Notes: generated by a model from the letters alone, not told the origin. A stretch of 31,719 nucleotides of DNA from an uncultured Eremococcus sp. (GCA_943914835.1 CALUDO010000012.1:1-31719), one strand, 5' to 3'; numbered from the stretch's first letter, positions 22,068 through 31,677 are shown. Translations and numbers: made by a program.

Positions 22068-25000
22068 ATGCGAGATAAAAGAGACCTATTTGAAATTTTG
22101 TTGGATCAACTTCAAATAGGGGATAGTCATGTCATGGAACAGTTGACACCAGTGCGCCTAGATCATGTAGATGTAATTTCTCAAGAGAATACTTGGCATT
22201 TCTATTTGGAGGCGGATCAACGACTTCATCCGGAAATTTATCAAATTTTTACAGCACATCTTTACGATGCTTTTAAGGATATTGCGCGAACGGAAGTTAC
22301 CTGGAATTTTCTCAAAGATGATTTGAGTGATGAAGATAGGCAAACTTATTGGTTTGCGGTATATTCCACTTTAGCTCATGAGAAACCCTTAATTAAAGCA
22401 GCCCTTGCCAATGCTCAATTCACTTATGAAAAACAAACGGTTCGGATTGCCTTATCTGGATCTAAGCAGTTAGATATGGTTAAAGACCGTTATCATGGTT
22501 TGTTTCTCAGGCGATTAAAACAAGTCGGTATAAAGGATTTAAATTTAGAATATTATCTAGATGAATCTTTGGCAAAGGAAGAAGTCGCATCTTTTATTGA
22601 ACGTCAGCACCAAGAAGCAGAGCAAAGTTTGATATCTGCCTTAGAGGCAAAAGAACGACAAGAAGAAATTCGCGAGCAGCTTTCACAGGCAGAAAATGGA
22701 CTGGATCCAATTGGTAAGGATATCCCAGAAAAGGCTGAAATTATTCCTATCATTGATTTGCCTGATCATCAATTTAGAACTGTGACAGAAGGGTATATAT
22801 TCAAAAAAGAAATTATTTCCTTGAGAAGTGGGGCTACTTTATGCCTGTGGAATATTACTGATTACTCTTCCTCGGTTCAGGTAAAGTTAATGTCAAATAA
22901 ACGGATTCAAGCCGAACAATTTGATCTTTATCAGGAAGGGGATTGGGTTCGTTTAGAAGGGGACATGATTCCAGATAACTATTCTAGTGAACTCTATTTC
23001 CGTCCAAGGTCCATGCGGACGATTCGTAAGGCAAAACGTCAAGACAAAGCACCTGAAGGGTCTAAGCGGGTGGAGTTACACGCTCATACACAGATGTCTA
23101 ACCTAGACGCCACAAATTCAGCCACTGATTTAATTAAACAAGCAGCAGCTTGGGGACATCCAGCGATTGCAATTACGGACCACGCCAATGTCCAGGCCTT
23201 TCCTGAAGCTTATCATGCGGCTCAAGATTTAGGAATCAAAGTATTATATGGGGTTGAAGCCTATTTGGTCAACGATGGCGAGCCCGTCGCCTATCATCCG
23301 ACAGATATTGATTTGACAAGTGCAACTTATGTGGTTTTTGACGTTGAAACCACGGGCTTATCTTCAGTGTATGATCGAATGATCGAATTAGCTGCGGTAA
23401 AGATGCGAGAGGGTCAGGTGGTGGATTCTTTTGAAGCCTTTATTAATCCTAATCGTACACTTTCAAGTTTCACTACTGAATTAACTGGTATTACTAATGA
23501 CATGGTAAATAAGGCTGACCAGGAAGAGGTGGTCTTAGAACGTTTCTACGAATTTTCCAAGGGTACCATCCTAGTGGCCCATAATGCAAGTTTTGATATG
23601 AGCTTCTTAAATAAGGGCTACCAGCGAATGGGGTTAGAACCTAGCCAAGCTCCAGTAATAGATACACTGGAACTATCTCGTATGGTAAACCCTCACTTGA
23701 AATCTCATCGTCTAAATACATTAGCAAAACGTTATAATATCAGTTTGGAACAACATCACCGAGCAGTTTACGATTCCGAAACAACGGGGTATTTAATGTA
23801 TAAGCTTTTGGATCAAGCCAGGGAAGACTATGGAATGGTCAACCATCAAGACTTGAATAATCGTTTGGGCCAAGGAGAAGCTTATAAGAAAGCTCGTCCT
23901 TTCCATGCGACTCTCTTAGTTAAAACTCAAACAGGATTGAAAGATTTGTTTAAATTGATATCTGAGGCTAATGTTAATTACTTTCATAGAGTGCCTCGGG
24001 TCCCTAGGTCCCTTTTAAATAAATATCGTGACCATCTTTTGGTGGGATCTGCTTGTTCTGAGGGCGAACTTTTTACGACTATGATGCAGAAGGGTTATGA
24101 AGAAACCAAAGAACTAGCTAGATATTATGATTATATTGAGATTATGCCAAAGGCAGCTTATCTACCCTTATTACATGATGGAAATCTTCAATCCGAAAGA
24201 GAATTGGAGGATATCATCTCTAATCTTTATCACCTAGGTAAAGAACTAAATATTCCAGTGGTAGCTACAGGTAATGTCCATTACCTGGATCCTAAGGATG
24301 CTATATACCGGGAAGTCATTCAGCGATCCTTAAAAATTAATCAAACACGAGACCTTGTTTTACCACAAGTTCATTTTAGAACTACTGATGAAATGTTGGA
24401 TGACTTTGCCTTTTTGGGTCATGACGGTGCTCAAGAAGTTGTTATTGACAATAGTCAAGCAATTGCTGAATCTATCGAAAGTATTCAAGTGATTAAGGAT
24501 GACCTATTTTCGCCCAACATTGAGGGTGCTGAAGAAGAAATTACTGACTTAACCTATCAACGGGCCCATGAACTTTATGGAGAAAACCTGCCTGAAATTG
24601 TTGAAAAGCGAATTGAAAAGGAACTCAAAAGTATTATTTCAAATGGATTTGCTGTCATCTATTTGATTTCTCAGAAGTTGGTTTTAAAAAGTAATGAAGA
24701 TGGTTATTTAGTTGGGTCCAGGGGGTCTGTAGGTTCTAGTTTGGTTGCAACCTTTACTGGAATTACGGAGGTAAACCCTCTAGCTCCTCACTATCATTGT
24801 CCTCAGTGCAAGTATAGTCATTTCTATACTGAAGGAGAATATGGATCAGGATTTGACTTGCCAGATAAAGCTTGCCCAGAATGTGGTCATGATTTGGCTA
24901 AAGATGGGCACGATATTCCTTTTGAAACCTTTTTAGGGTTCAATGGAGACAAGGTGCCAGATATTGATTTGAACTTCTCAGGAGACTACCAAGCACAGGC

Positions 25001-26378
25001 GCATGCTTATACGAAAGTGCTCTTTGGTGAGGACTATGTATACCGAGCAGGTACCATTGGAACGGTTGCTGCGAAAACAGCTTTAGGCTATGTTCGCGGT
25101 TATATTGAATCAGTGGGTCAACAGCTGCCACAAGCAGAGAAGGAACGATTGGCCTATGGTATTGAGGGTGTGCGAAGGACTTCTGGCCAACACCCAGGTG
25201 GGATTATTGTTATTCCCGATTATATGGACGTTTATGATTTCACACCGATTCAATACCCGGCAGATGATATTCATGCAGAATGGCGGACGACACACTTCGA
25301 CTTCCATTCCATCGATAATAATGTCTTGAAATTAGATATCCTGGGGCATGATGATCCTACCGTTATCCGGATGCTTCAGGACCTCTCTGGAATTGATCCA
25401 ACCACCATCCCAGCTGATGACCAAGAAGTTATGCGACTCTTTTCCGGGACTGAAGTACTTGGGGTAACACCTGAACAAATCTATTCAGATACGGGAACCT
25501 TAGGGATACCTGAATTTGGGACTAATTTTGTGCGGGGGATGGTGTCAGAAACCAAACCTAAAACTTTTGCTGAGTTATTACAGATTTCAGGTCTTTCTCA
25601 TGGGACTGATGTCTGGCTCGGAAATGCACAAGATTTGATAAAAAGAGATATCGTCCCCCTATCCAAGGTCATTGGTTGTCGGGATGATATTATGGTGACC
25701 CTTATTCAATATGGATTAGAAGAGGCTCTAGCCTTTAAAATTATGGAGAGTGTGCGGAAGGGTCGAGGTATTCCCGAAGATTGGCAAGAATCCATGCGGG
25801 CATGTAGTGTACCAGAATGGTATATTGATTCTTGTTTAAAAATTAAGTATATGTTCCCCAAAGCCCATGCGGCTGCCTATGTTTTGATGGCTTTAAGGGT
25901 GGCCTATTTTAAAGTTCACCATCCTATTTATTACTACTGTGCTTATTTTTCTGTTAGGGCTAAAGAAGTGGATATCGTTTGCATGCACCAGGGTAAAGAA
26001 ATGGTTAAACATCGTATCCAGGATATTCGGACTAGGGGAAATGATGCCTCCAATAAAGAGAAAGAATTAGTCGTGGAATTAGAAATAGCCAATGAAATGT
26101 TGGAAAGAGGATTTAAATTCCAGAATGTGAATATTGAGAAATCTCAGGCACGCAACTATGTCATTGAAGGCAATAGTTTGATACCACCCTTTAGGACGAT
26201 TCCAGGTCTAGGGGCTTCTGTTGCTGATCAAATTGTCCTCGCCCGCGAGGAAGCTAGTTTCCTATCTAAAGAAGATATTTCTAAACGGGGTAGGGTATCT
26301 AAATCCTTAATTGAATATATGACAGACCAAGGTATCATTGATCATCTTCCAGATGAAGACCAGCTGTCTTTATTCTAG
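22068..26378 (+). CDS. polC: DNA polymerase III alpha subunit, PolC type
   Basis: Replicative polymerase of low-GC Gram-positives, with built-in proofreading. In order: N-terminal domain (1-210), OB domain (about 230-325), split PHP domain beginning at VELHAHTQMSNLDA (His338, His340), inserted DnaQ-like exonuclease from VVFDVETTGL (Asp425, Glu427) to about 600, the rest of PHP, a zinc-binding site CPQCKYSH ... CPECGHD (Cys911, Cys914), the palm with PDIDLNFSGD (Asp965, Asp967), and fingers and C-terminal helix-hairpin-helix region. It ends in DEDQLSLF, which has the QLSLF form of a beta-clamp-binding motif. 1436 residues is full length. AGGAGAG precedes ATG 22068. proS, which often sits between rseP and polC, is absent here. 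Confidence 0.98.
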   Translation: MRDKRDLFEILLDQLQIGDSHVMEQLTPVRLDHVDVISQENTWHFYLEADQRLHPEIYQIFTAHLYDAFKDIARTEVTWNFLKDDLSDEDRQTYWFAVYSTLAHEKPLIKAALANAQFTYEKQTVRIALSGSKQLDMVKDRYHGLFLRRLKQVGIKDLNLEYYLDESLAKEEVASFIERQHQEAEQSLISALEAKERQEEIREQLSQAENGLDPIGKDIPEKAEIIPIIDLPDHQFRTVTEGYIFKKEIISLRSGATLCLWNITDYSSSVQVKLMSNKRIQAEQFDLYQEGDWVRLEGDMIPDNYSSELYFRPRSMRTIRKAKRQDKAPEGSKRVELHAHTQMSNLDATNSATDLIKQAAAWGHPAIAITDHANVQAFPEAYHAAQDLGIKVLYGVEAYLVNDGEPVAYHPTDIDLTSATYVVFDVETTGLSSVYDRMIELAAVKMREGQVVDSFEAFINPNRTLSSFTTELTGITNDMVNKADQEEVVLERFYEFSKGTILVAHNASFDMSFLNKGYQRMGLEPSQAPVIDTLELSRMVNPHLKSHRLNTLAKRYNISLEQHHRAVYDSETTGYLMYKLLDQAREDYGMVNHQDLNNRLGQGEAYKKARPFHATLLVKTQTGLKDLFKLISEANVNYFHRVPRVPRSLLNKYRDHLLVGSACSEGELFTTMMQKGYEETKELARYYDYIEIMPKAAYLPLLHDGNLQSERELEDIISNLYHLGKELNIPVVATGNVHYLDPKDAIYREVIQRSLKINQTRDLVLPQVHFRTTDEMLDDFAFLGHDGAQEVVIDNSQAIAESIESIQVIKDDLFSPNIEGAEEEITDLTYQRAHELYGENLPEIVEKRIEKELKSIISNGFAVIYLISQKLVLKSNEDGYLVGSRGSVGSSLVATFTGITEVNPLAPHYHCPQCKYSHFYTEGEYGSGFDLPDKACPECGHDLAKDGHDIPFETFLGFNGDKVPDIDLNFSGDYQAQAHAYTKVLFGEDYVYRAGTIGTVAAKTALGYVRGYIESVGQQLPQAEKERLAYGIEGVRRTSGQHPGGIIVIPDYMDVYDFTPIQYPADDIHAEWRTTHFDFHSIDNNVLKLDILGHDDPTVIRMLQDLSGIDPTTIPADDQEVMRLFSGTEVLGVTPEQIYSDTGTLGIPEFGTNFVRGMVSETKPKTFAELLQISGLSHGTDVWLGNAQDLIKRDIVPLSKVIGCRDDIMVTLIQYGLEEALAFKIMESVRKGRGIPEDWQESMRACSVPEWYIDSCLKIKYMFPKAHAAAYVLMALRVAYFKVHHPIYYYCAYFSVRAKEVDIVCMHQGKEMVKHRIQDIRTRGNDASNKEKELVVELEIANEMLERGFKFQNVNIEKSQARNYVIEGNSLIPPFRTIPGLGASVADQIVLAREEASFLSKEDISKRGRVSKSLIEYMTDQGIIDHLPDEDQLSLF

Positions 26379-26383
26379 GAACC

Positions 26384-26412
26384 TTGTCAAATAAATGTTT
26401 TTGTGCTATAGT
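26384..26412 (+). promoter_or_regulatory. Promoter of the rimP-nusA-infB operon
   Basis: -35 TTGTCA (26384-26389), 17-bp spacer, -10 TATAGT (26407-26412) preceded by TGC (extended -10). Predicted start near 26419, leaving a leader of about 73 nt with a hairpin. Confidence 0.82.
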
Positions 26413-26438
26413 TACTTTATTGAATAGTGACTGAGAAG

Positions 26439-26472
26439 ACAGTGAGCGGCCATCGCTCACTGTTTTAGTTTT
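26439..26472 (+). terminator. Leader hairpin upstream of rimP, candidate NusA attenuator
   Basis: Perfect 10-bp stem ACAGTGAGCG (26439-26448) with CGCTCACTGT (26454-26463), loop GCCAT. The following T-run is broken (TTTTAGTTTT), a weak intrinsic terminator of the kind helped by NusA. It lies about 20 nt into the predicted transcript, so it should act on the operon and not only on polC read-through. Confidence 0.6.
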
Positions 26473-26491
26473 AACTGATAAGAGGTGAAAT

Positions 26492-26965
26492 ATGAGTCGA
26501 GTACTTGATATTGTAGAACCATTTATTACTGAAATTGTCGAGGCAAATCATAGTGAGTTGGTCGACCTTGAATATGTTAAGGAAGGTCCATCTTGGTACT
26601 TGAGAGTGTATGCTGACCAAGAGGGTGGAATTGATTTGGACCAGTGTGCTTTATTAAGTGAGAAAATTAGCGAAGCTCTAGATCAAATTAAACCAGATCC
26701 CTTCCCTAAGTCTTATTATTTGGAAGTCTCTTCACCAGGTGCTGAACGCCCCTTGAAAACTGAAGAAGCCATTGCTTCGCAGGTTGGATCTTACGTTCAC
26801 TTTGACTATTATGCTCCTCAAGAAGGAGAGAAATTCCATGAAGGAACCCTTTTAGCCGTTGAGGATGAAGTTTATCAGTTAGAAATTAGGGACAAAAGCC
26901 GAACCAAACAAATCAGTATTGATAAGAAGAGTGTTGCCAAGGCACGTCTTGCGGTTAAGTTCTAA
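26492..26965 (+). CDS. rimP: Ribosome maturation factor RimP
   Basis: Assists late 30S assembly by acting on S12 and S9 docking. The N-terminal alpha/beta domain (1-85) contains LVDLEYVKEGPSWYLRVYADQEGGIDLDQCA and YYLEVSSPGAERPLKT, the family signature. The C-terminal Sm-like barrel (86-157) includes VHFDYYAPQEGEKFHEGTLL. Length 157 is usual. First gene of an operon with nusA 17 bp downstream; GAGGTG precedes its ATG. The leader contains an attenuator-like hairpin. Confidence 0.96.
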   Translation: MSRVLDIVEPFITEIVEANHSELVDLEYVKEGPSWYLRVYADQEGGIDLDQCALLSEKISEALDQIKPDPFPKSYYLEVSSPGAERPLKTEEAIASQVGSYVHFDYYAPQEGEKFHEGTLLAVEDEVYQLEIRDKSRTKQISIDKKSVAKARLAVKF

Positions 26966-26982
26966 AGAGTAAGGAGTTATAC

Positions 26983-28233
26983 ATGAGTAAAGAATTGATT
27001 CAAGCAATGCAAGTACTAGAGGATGAGAAGGGGATATCTAAGGATGTTATTATTGAAGCCTTAGAATCTGCTCTAGTTCTAGCTTATAAAAAGAACTATG
27101 ATCAAGCCCAAAATGTTGAGGTGAATTTTGATTCAGAGGGGAACATTAAGGTCTTCCAAATTAAAACCGTCGTAGAAGATTTAGAGGATTCAAATGAAGA
27201 AATGGCATTAAATGATGCCCTAGCTATTAATAAAGCTTACGAAGTTGGAGATACTATTCGCTGTGAAGTGACTCCTAAGGACTTCGGCCGTATTGCTACG
27301 CAGACAGCCAAACACGTGATTCTTCAAAGACTGAGAGAAGCTGAACGTAATATAGTATATGACGAGTACATTCAATATGAGGATGAAATCCTTACTGGAA
27401 CAGTTGAACGTCAAGATAACCGCTTCACCTATATTAATCTAGGGAAGGTAGAAGCAGTAATGCCTATTCGTGAACAGATTCCCAATGAAGAATTAGCGAT
27501 GGATCAACGCGTTAAGGTTTATGTTAGTAAGGTAGATAAGACAAGTCGGGGGCCACAAATTATAGTTAGCCGTGCTCAAGCTGAATTTCTAAGACGGCTT
27601 TTTGAGAATGAAGTTCCAGAAATATTTAATGGGATTGTTGAAATTATGAGCATTTCTAGAGAAGCGGGAGACCGGTCTAAAGTTGCCGTTCGTTCTAGAG
27701 ATAGCCAAATTGATCCCATTGGTACTTGTGTAGGCGCCGGGGGAGACCGAGTTAATTCGATTGTTAATGAATTAAATGGAGAAAATATTGACATTGTGGA
27801 ATACGATGAAGATCCAGCTGTATTCATTCGAAACGCCATGTCGCCATCTCAAGTGGTTGATGTGATATTTGAAGATCCTGAAAATACCAATCATTGTATT
27901 GTAGTCGTGCCTGATTACCAATTGTCTTTAGCTATTGGTAAAAAGGGCCAAAATGCACGTTTAGCTGCCCGACTAACCGGCTACAAAATTGATATTAAAT
28001 CTGAAAGTGATTATCAAGTTTATTTAGAAGAAAAATCCTTAGCTGAAGAAAACTTGTCAGATGATTCAGAATTACTTGCTCAAGATGTCACCGAAACTTT
28101 AGTAGAGCCATCAGAAGACCTAATGGTAGAAGAAATTTTTGATGAAGCAGGTAGTGGTGATCCTGAGGCCCAAGATATTGGTGATGAAATTCCTGATGAA
28201 GAAAATATTGAGTCAGAAGACATTCTAGATTAG
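26983..28233 (+). CDS. nusA: Transcription termination/antitermination factor NusA
   Basis: RNA-polymerase-binding factor that increases pausing and intrinsic termination. NTD (1-125) starts MSKELIQAMQVLEDEKGIS; S1 domain (about 132-200, ILTGTVERQDNRFTYINLG); KH1 (about 205-275, IDPIGTCVGAGGDRVNSIV); KH2 (about 275-345, LAIGKKGQNARLAARLTGY). From ~350 an acidic tail (DEAGSGDPEAQDIGDEIPDEE) makes it 416 residues, longer than Bacillus subtilis NusA at about 371; it lacks the AR repeats of enterobacterial NusA. ATG 26983 follows AAGGAG. In Bacillus NusA is reported to attenuate its own operon; the leader hairpin upstream of rimP would fit. Confidence 0.97.
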   Translation: MSKELIQAMQVLEDEKGISKDVIIEALESALVLAYKKNYDQAQNVEVNFDSEGNIKVFQIKTVVEDLEDSNEEMALNDALAINKAYEVGDTIRCEVTPKDFGRIATQTAKHVILQRLREAERNIVYDEYIQYEDEILTGTVERQDNRFTYINLGKVEAVMPIREQIPNEELAMDQRVKVYVSKVDKTSRGPQIIVSRAQAEFLRRLFENEVPEIFNGIVEIMSISREAGDRSKVAVRSRDSQIDPIGTCVGAGGDRVNSIVNELNGENIDIVEYDEDPAVFIRNAMSPSQVVDVIFEDPENTNHCIVVVPDYQLSLAIGKKGQNARLAARLTGYKIDIKSESDYQVYLEEKSLAEENLSDDSELLAQDVTETLVEPSEDLMVEEIFDEAGSGDPEAQDIGDEIPDEENIESEDILD

Positions 28234-28249
28234 GTAAAGAGGTGGATCA

Positions 28250-28549
28250 ATGACCCAAACTAAGAAACAACGTAAGATACCTATGCGGAAGTGTGTCGTG
28301 TCTGGTCAGATGTATCCTAAGAAGGAACTCGTTAGAATCGTAAAGAATAAAGAAAATCAAATCTTTATTGACCCAAGTGGTCGTCAAAATGGTCGTGGTG
28401 CGTATATTGCCTTGGTTCCTGAACTGGCTGACCAGGCTCGAAAGGACCATACTTTCGATAAGGTATTTGGAATCAAAATTTCAGATGATTTTTATGATGA
28501 ACTATACCAATATGTAGACCATCAAAAGGCTCGGCAGGAACTTCTATGA
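28250..28549 (+). CDS. ylxR: YlxR family RNA-binding protein
   Basis: Small basic protein of the YlxR (DUF448) family, usually between nusA and ylxQ; the family fold suggests RNA or nucleic-acid binding, and reports link it to control of gene expression and to RNase P. Motifs: RKCVVSGQMYPKKELVRIV (13-31), IFIDPSGRQNGRGAYI and the C-terminal helix with the FDKVFGIKISDDFYDELYQY stretch. 99 residues. The usual Cys in MRKCV is present, the second family cysteine region (SGQMYP) is not. It starts 17 bp after nusA; its stop overlaps the ylxQ start by 4 bases. Confidence 0.92.
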   Translation: MTQTKKQRKIPMRKCVVSGQMYPKKELVRIVKNKENQIFIDPSGRQNGRGAYIALVPELADQARKDHTFDKVFGIKISDDFYDELYQYVDHQKARQELL

Positions 28550-28866
28550 AAGCCAGGGAGAAACAATTAAATTTGTTAGGTCTAGGACAGCGTGCAAGAA
28601 AACTAGTTTCAGGAGATGAACTTGTAGAGCAGGCTCTAAAGCAAAGAAAACTTGTTTTAGTAGTATGCGCTTCTGATTCTTCAAAGAAAACGCTGGAACG
28701 TTACCGGACCTTATGTGAACGTGAAGATATAATATATAATGAAGAATTTACAAGAAGTGAAATTAGTCATGCTATTGGAAAGAGCCGATCAATTGTAGGC
28801 TTGACAGACCTAGGTATGGCTAGGAAATTTTTATCATATACATCTGGAAGCGAGGAAACTATATGA
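28546..28866 (+). CDS. ylxQ: L7Ae/L30e-family protein YlxQ
   Basis: Ribosomal-protein-like member of the L7Ae family that binds kink-turn RNA; also named RplGA. NLLGLGQRARKLVSGDELVEQALKQRKLVLVVCASD (8-43) carries the family NLxGLxxRAxKLVxG pattern, and the C-terminal DLGMARKFL is typical. 106 residues. The start overlaps the ylxR stop (ATGA), giving coupled translation. infB follows after 26 bp. Its precise cellular role is unsettled, which is known for the family rather than seen here. Confidence 0.92.
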   Translation: MKAREKQLNLLGLGQRARKLVSGDELVEQALKQRKLVLVVCASDSSKKTLERYRTLCEREDIIYNEEFTRSEISHAIGKSRSIVGLTDLGMARKFLSYTSGSEETI

Positions 28867-28892
28867 TAAAGAACTAATAGAAAGGTGATGAC

Positions 28893-31172
28893 ATGGCGTC
28901 GATGCGTGTATATGAATTTGCAAAACACATGAAAATGTCTAGTAAAGACTTATTAGCCTTAGCAGGCAAACAAGGAATGGAATTTGGGAGTCATATGTCT
29001 TCAATTAGTGAAGACGATCAAGGTCGTTTGAAGGCTATCATTGAAAAGGAGGGCCAAACCGAGGGGCAGGTAGGGTCTTCTAATACAAAAGTAAAATCTC
29101 CTACAAGTAAAGAAGACCGCAAGAGTAAAGAAGCAAAAACACCTACAAAAGATAAAAATACGCCTCCTAAAGAGCAAACTTCTAAGCAGCCTAAGGAAAA
29201 GCAAATTAAGCATGAAGATAGCAGAAGTAAATCTTCTAATAAGTCAAAGGCTCATACCAAGTCAAAAGCAAATCACGGGAGCCAAAAGCTAACATCAAAA
29301 AATAGAGATTCTGAAGATGGTAATCGTAGGTCCAGACGCCGTCGTCGTGGTAATCGGAATCGTAGACCTGAACCTACCAACCAAGGCAAGGGCATAACTA
29401 AACGAAAACATAAAGACCTACCAGAGTCCTTTGAATACTCTGAAGGAATGAATATCCAGGATATTGCCAAAATATTCCACCGAGATGCCACTGAAATTAT
29501 CAAGAAGCTAATGATGTTAGGTGTTATGGCTAACCAGAATCAAGCCTTGTCCAAAGATGTGATTGAATTAATCGCCATGGAATATGGTGTTGAGCCAATT
29601 GAGAAAGTTGAAGTCGATGCATCTGACTTAGAAGTCTACTTTGAAGAAGAAAGTGATGAAGTGAAGTCACTTCGTCCACCTGTAGTAACGATTATGGGGC
29701 ACGTTGACCACGGTAAAACGACCCTCCTAGACCAATTAAGACATTCTTCGGTCACTGAAGGGGAAGCTGGAGGTATTACCCAACACATAGGGGCCTACCA
29801 GGTAAATATAGATGGAAATACGATCACTTTCTTAGATACACCAGGTCACGAAGCTTTTACTACCATGCGGGCTCGCGGAGCAGATGTAACTGATATTGCT
29901 ATTATTGTTGTCGCAGCAGATGATGGTGTTATGCCACAAACCGTAGAAGCGATCAATCATGCCAAGGCGGCTGATGTACCGATTATTATTGCAGTGAATA
30001 AAATTGATAAACCAACTGCTAATCCTGACCGAGTCAAACAAGAGTTGACCGAACATGGAATTATCCCTGAGGACTGGGGTGGCGACAATATTTTCGTTGA
30101 GATTTCAGCAAAAATGAATACCAACATTGAAGAACTACTCGAAATGATTCTTTTAGTTGCTGAAGTGCAAGAATTAAAAGCTAATCCTGACCGTTTAGCG
30201 ATTGGATCAGTAGTTGAAGCTCGTCTGGATAAGGCTCAAGGATCAACAGCGACCCTTCTTGTGCAAGAGGGAACCTTAAGAGTTGGGGATCCAATTGTTG
30301 TTGGTAATACCTTTGGGCGTGTGCGGACAATGACCAATGATAAGAATCGTCGAATCAAAGAGGCAGGCCCAGCAACGCCAATTGAAATTACTGGTTTGAA
30401 TGATGCTCCTCAAGCTGGCGACCTCTTTGTTGTCTTCGAGGATGAAAAAGCAGCTCGAGCAGCCGGTGAAGCAAGGGCCATGCGTGCTCAAGAAGAGCAA
30501 AGAAATATGACTAAGAAGGTTACCTTGGATAATCTATTTGAAAGTCTTCAAGAAGGCGAATTAAAATCAGTCAATGTCATTATTAAGGCCGACGTACAAG
30601 GGTCTGTTGAAGCTTTAGCAGCTAGTCTTCAAAAAATTGAAGTTGAGGGTGTAAAAGTAGATATTGTTCACAAAGCTGTAGGGGCTATTAACGAAAGCGA
30701 TATTAGTCTAGCCAACGCTTCTGGTGCAATTGTTATTGGCTTTAATGTGCGCCCAACCAGTCAAGCCAGACAACTAGCTGAACAAGAGGAAGTAGATATT
30801 CGTTCATATCGAGTGATTTATAATGCCATCGAAGAAATAGAAACAGCTATGAAAGGTCTGCTAGAACCAGAATATGTTGAAGAAGTGACCGGACAAGCCA
30901 TTGTTCGAGAAACTTATAACGTATCTAAACTAGGAACAATCGCTGGTTCTTTTGTAACAGAAGGATATATTGAGCGGTCTAGCCAGGTTCGTTTGATCCG
31001 AGATAATATCGTTATTTATGAAGGCGACATTTCTTCCTTGAAACGCTTCCAAGATGATGCAAAACAAGTTAATAAGGGTTATGAGTGTGGTATTATGCTA
31101 GAAGATTATAACGATATTAAAATTGATGATGTCATTGAGGCCTTCCACATGGTGGAAGTTGAGCGTAAATAA
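28893..31172 (+). CDS. infB: Translation initiation factor IF-2
   Basis: GTPase that delivers fMet-tRNA to the 30S P site and promotes subunit joining. N-terminal IF2-N domain (1-50, MRVYEFAKHMKMSSKDLLALA), then a lysine/serine-rich unstructured linker (about 55-175) ending in a run of arginines (RRSRRRRRGNRNRR), then a second IF2-N (about 185-235). G domain: GHVDHGKT (269-276), DTPGHE (315-320), NKID (369-372). Domains II, III and the tRNA-binding IV follow, to about 755. 759 residues is usual for the group. AAAGGTGA stands 4 nt before ATG 28893; no obvious second internal start was examined in detail. rbfA starts 15 bp later. Confidence 0.98.
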   Translation: MASMRVYEFAKHMKMSSKDLLALAGKQGMEFGSHMSSISEDDQGRLKAIIEKEGQTEGQVGSSNTKVKSPTSKEDRKSKEAKTPTKDKNTPPKEQTSKQPKEKQIKHEDSRSKSSNKSKAHTKSKANHGSQKLTSKNRDSEDGNRRSRRRRRGNRNRRPEPTNQGKGITKRKHKDLPESFEYSEGMNIQDIAKIFHRDATEIIKKLMMLGVMANQNQALSKDVIELIAMEYGVEPIEKVEVDASDLEVYFEEESDEVKSLRPPVVTIMGHVDHGKTTLLDQLRHSSVTEGEAGGITQHIGAYQVNIDGNTITFLDTPGHEAFTTMRARGADVTDIAIIVVAADDGVMPQTVEAINHAKAADVPIIIAVNKIDKPTANPDRVKQELTEHGIIPEDWGGDNIFVEISAKMNTNIEELLEMILLVAEVQELKANPDRLAIGSVVEARLDKAQGSTATLLVQEGTLRVGDPIVVGNTFGRVRTMTNDKNRRIKEAGPATPIEITGLNDAPQAGDLFVVFEDEKAARAAGEARAMRAQEEQRNMTKKVTLDNLFESLQEGELKSVNVIIKADVQGSVEALAASLQKIEVEGVKVDIVHKAVGAINESDISLANASGAIVIGFNVRPTSQARQLAEQEEVDIRSYRVIYNAIEEIETAMKGLLEPEYVEEVTGQAIVRETYNVSKLGTIAGSFVTEGYIERSSQVRLIRDNIVIYEGDISSLKRFQDDAKQVNKGYECGIMLEDYNDIKIDDVIEAFHMVEVERK

Positions 31173-31187
31173 TAGGAGGGATAATCT

Positions 31188-31538
31188 ATGGCTAAGTATC
31201 GGGTCGGTAGAGTTCGACAAGAAATACTAAGAGAAGTCAACGATATCTTACTTAAAGAAATTAAAGATCCTCGGGTTGAAGGTATTACCATTACCGATGT
31301 TGATTTAACAGGTGATTTGCAACAAGCAACTATTTTCTATTCCACCTTATCTGATTTAGCAGGACAGCGCCAGAAAACACAAGCAGGTCTTGAAGCTATT
31401 ACTGGTAAAGTTAGAGGGGAATTAGGCAAACGTCTTAGCTTATATAAGACTCCAGAAATACGTTTTGAAAGAGATCCTTCAATCGACTATGGTAATCATA
31501 TTGACCAACTTTTAAAGCAAGTCGAAGAAACAGAATAA
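31188..31538 (+). CDS. rbfA: Ribosome-binding factor A
   Basis: Single KH-like domain protein that binds the 30S near helix 1 of 16S rRNA during late maturation, important at low temperature. Family blocks: RVGRVRQEILREVNDILLKEIKDPRV (4-29), ITITDVDLTGDLQQATIFYSTL, GLEAITGKVRGELGKRLSLYKTPEIRF and DPSIDYGNHIDQLL. Length 116. AGGAGG precedes ATG 31188. It is the last gene of the rimP-infB operon here: a strong terminator follows in 10 bp, so truB and ribF, often next in this operon, are not joined. Confidence 0.97.
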   Translation: MAKYRVGRVRQEILREVNDILLKEIKDPRVEGITITDVDLTGDLQQATIFYSTLSDLAGQRQKTQAGLEAITGKVRGELGKRLSLYKTPEIRFERDPSIDYGNHIDQLLKQVEETE

Positions 31539-31548
31539 AAAAAATTAG

Positions 31549-31578
31549 AAAAGCGACTAAGATTTTAGTCGCTTTTTT
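31549..31578 (+). terminator. Intrinsic terminator after rbfA
   Basis: Perfect 12-bp stem AAAAGCGACTAA (31549-31560) with TTAGTCGCTTTT (31565-31576), loop GATT; T-run 31573-31578. The A-run before it makes it potentially bidirectional. Confidence 0.93.
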
Positions 31579-31668
31579 GATTTAGATAGAAAAATTACGA
31601 TTTTATTCCTTTGTTTGTGAATAATATCATAAAAAGATTAAAATATAGGTGTATCTGTCAAGAAATTA

Positions 31669-31677
31669 TGGTATTAT
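31669..31677 (+). promoter_or_regulatory. Probable promoter of a gene beyond the right edge
   Basis: TGGTATTAT is an extended -10 (TGn plus TATTAT). No good -35 at 17 bp. Predicted start near 31684, immediately before the inverted repeat. Confidence 0.5.
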
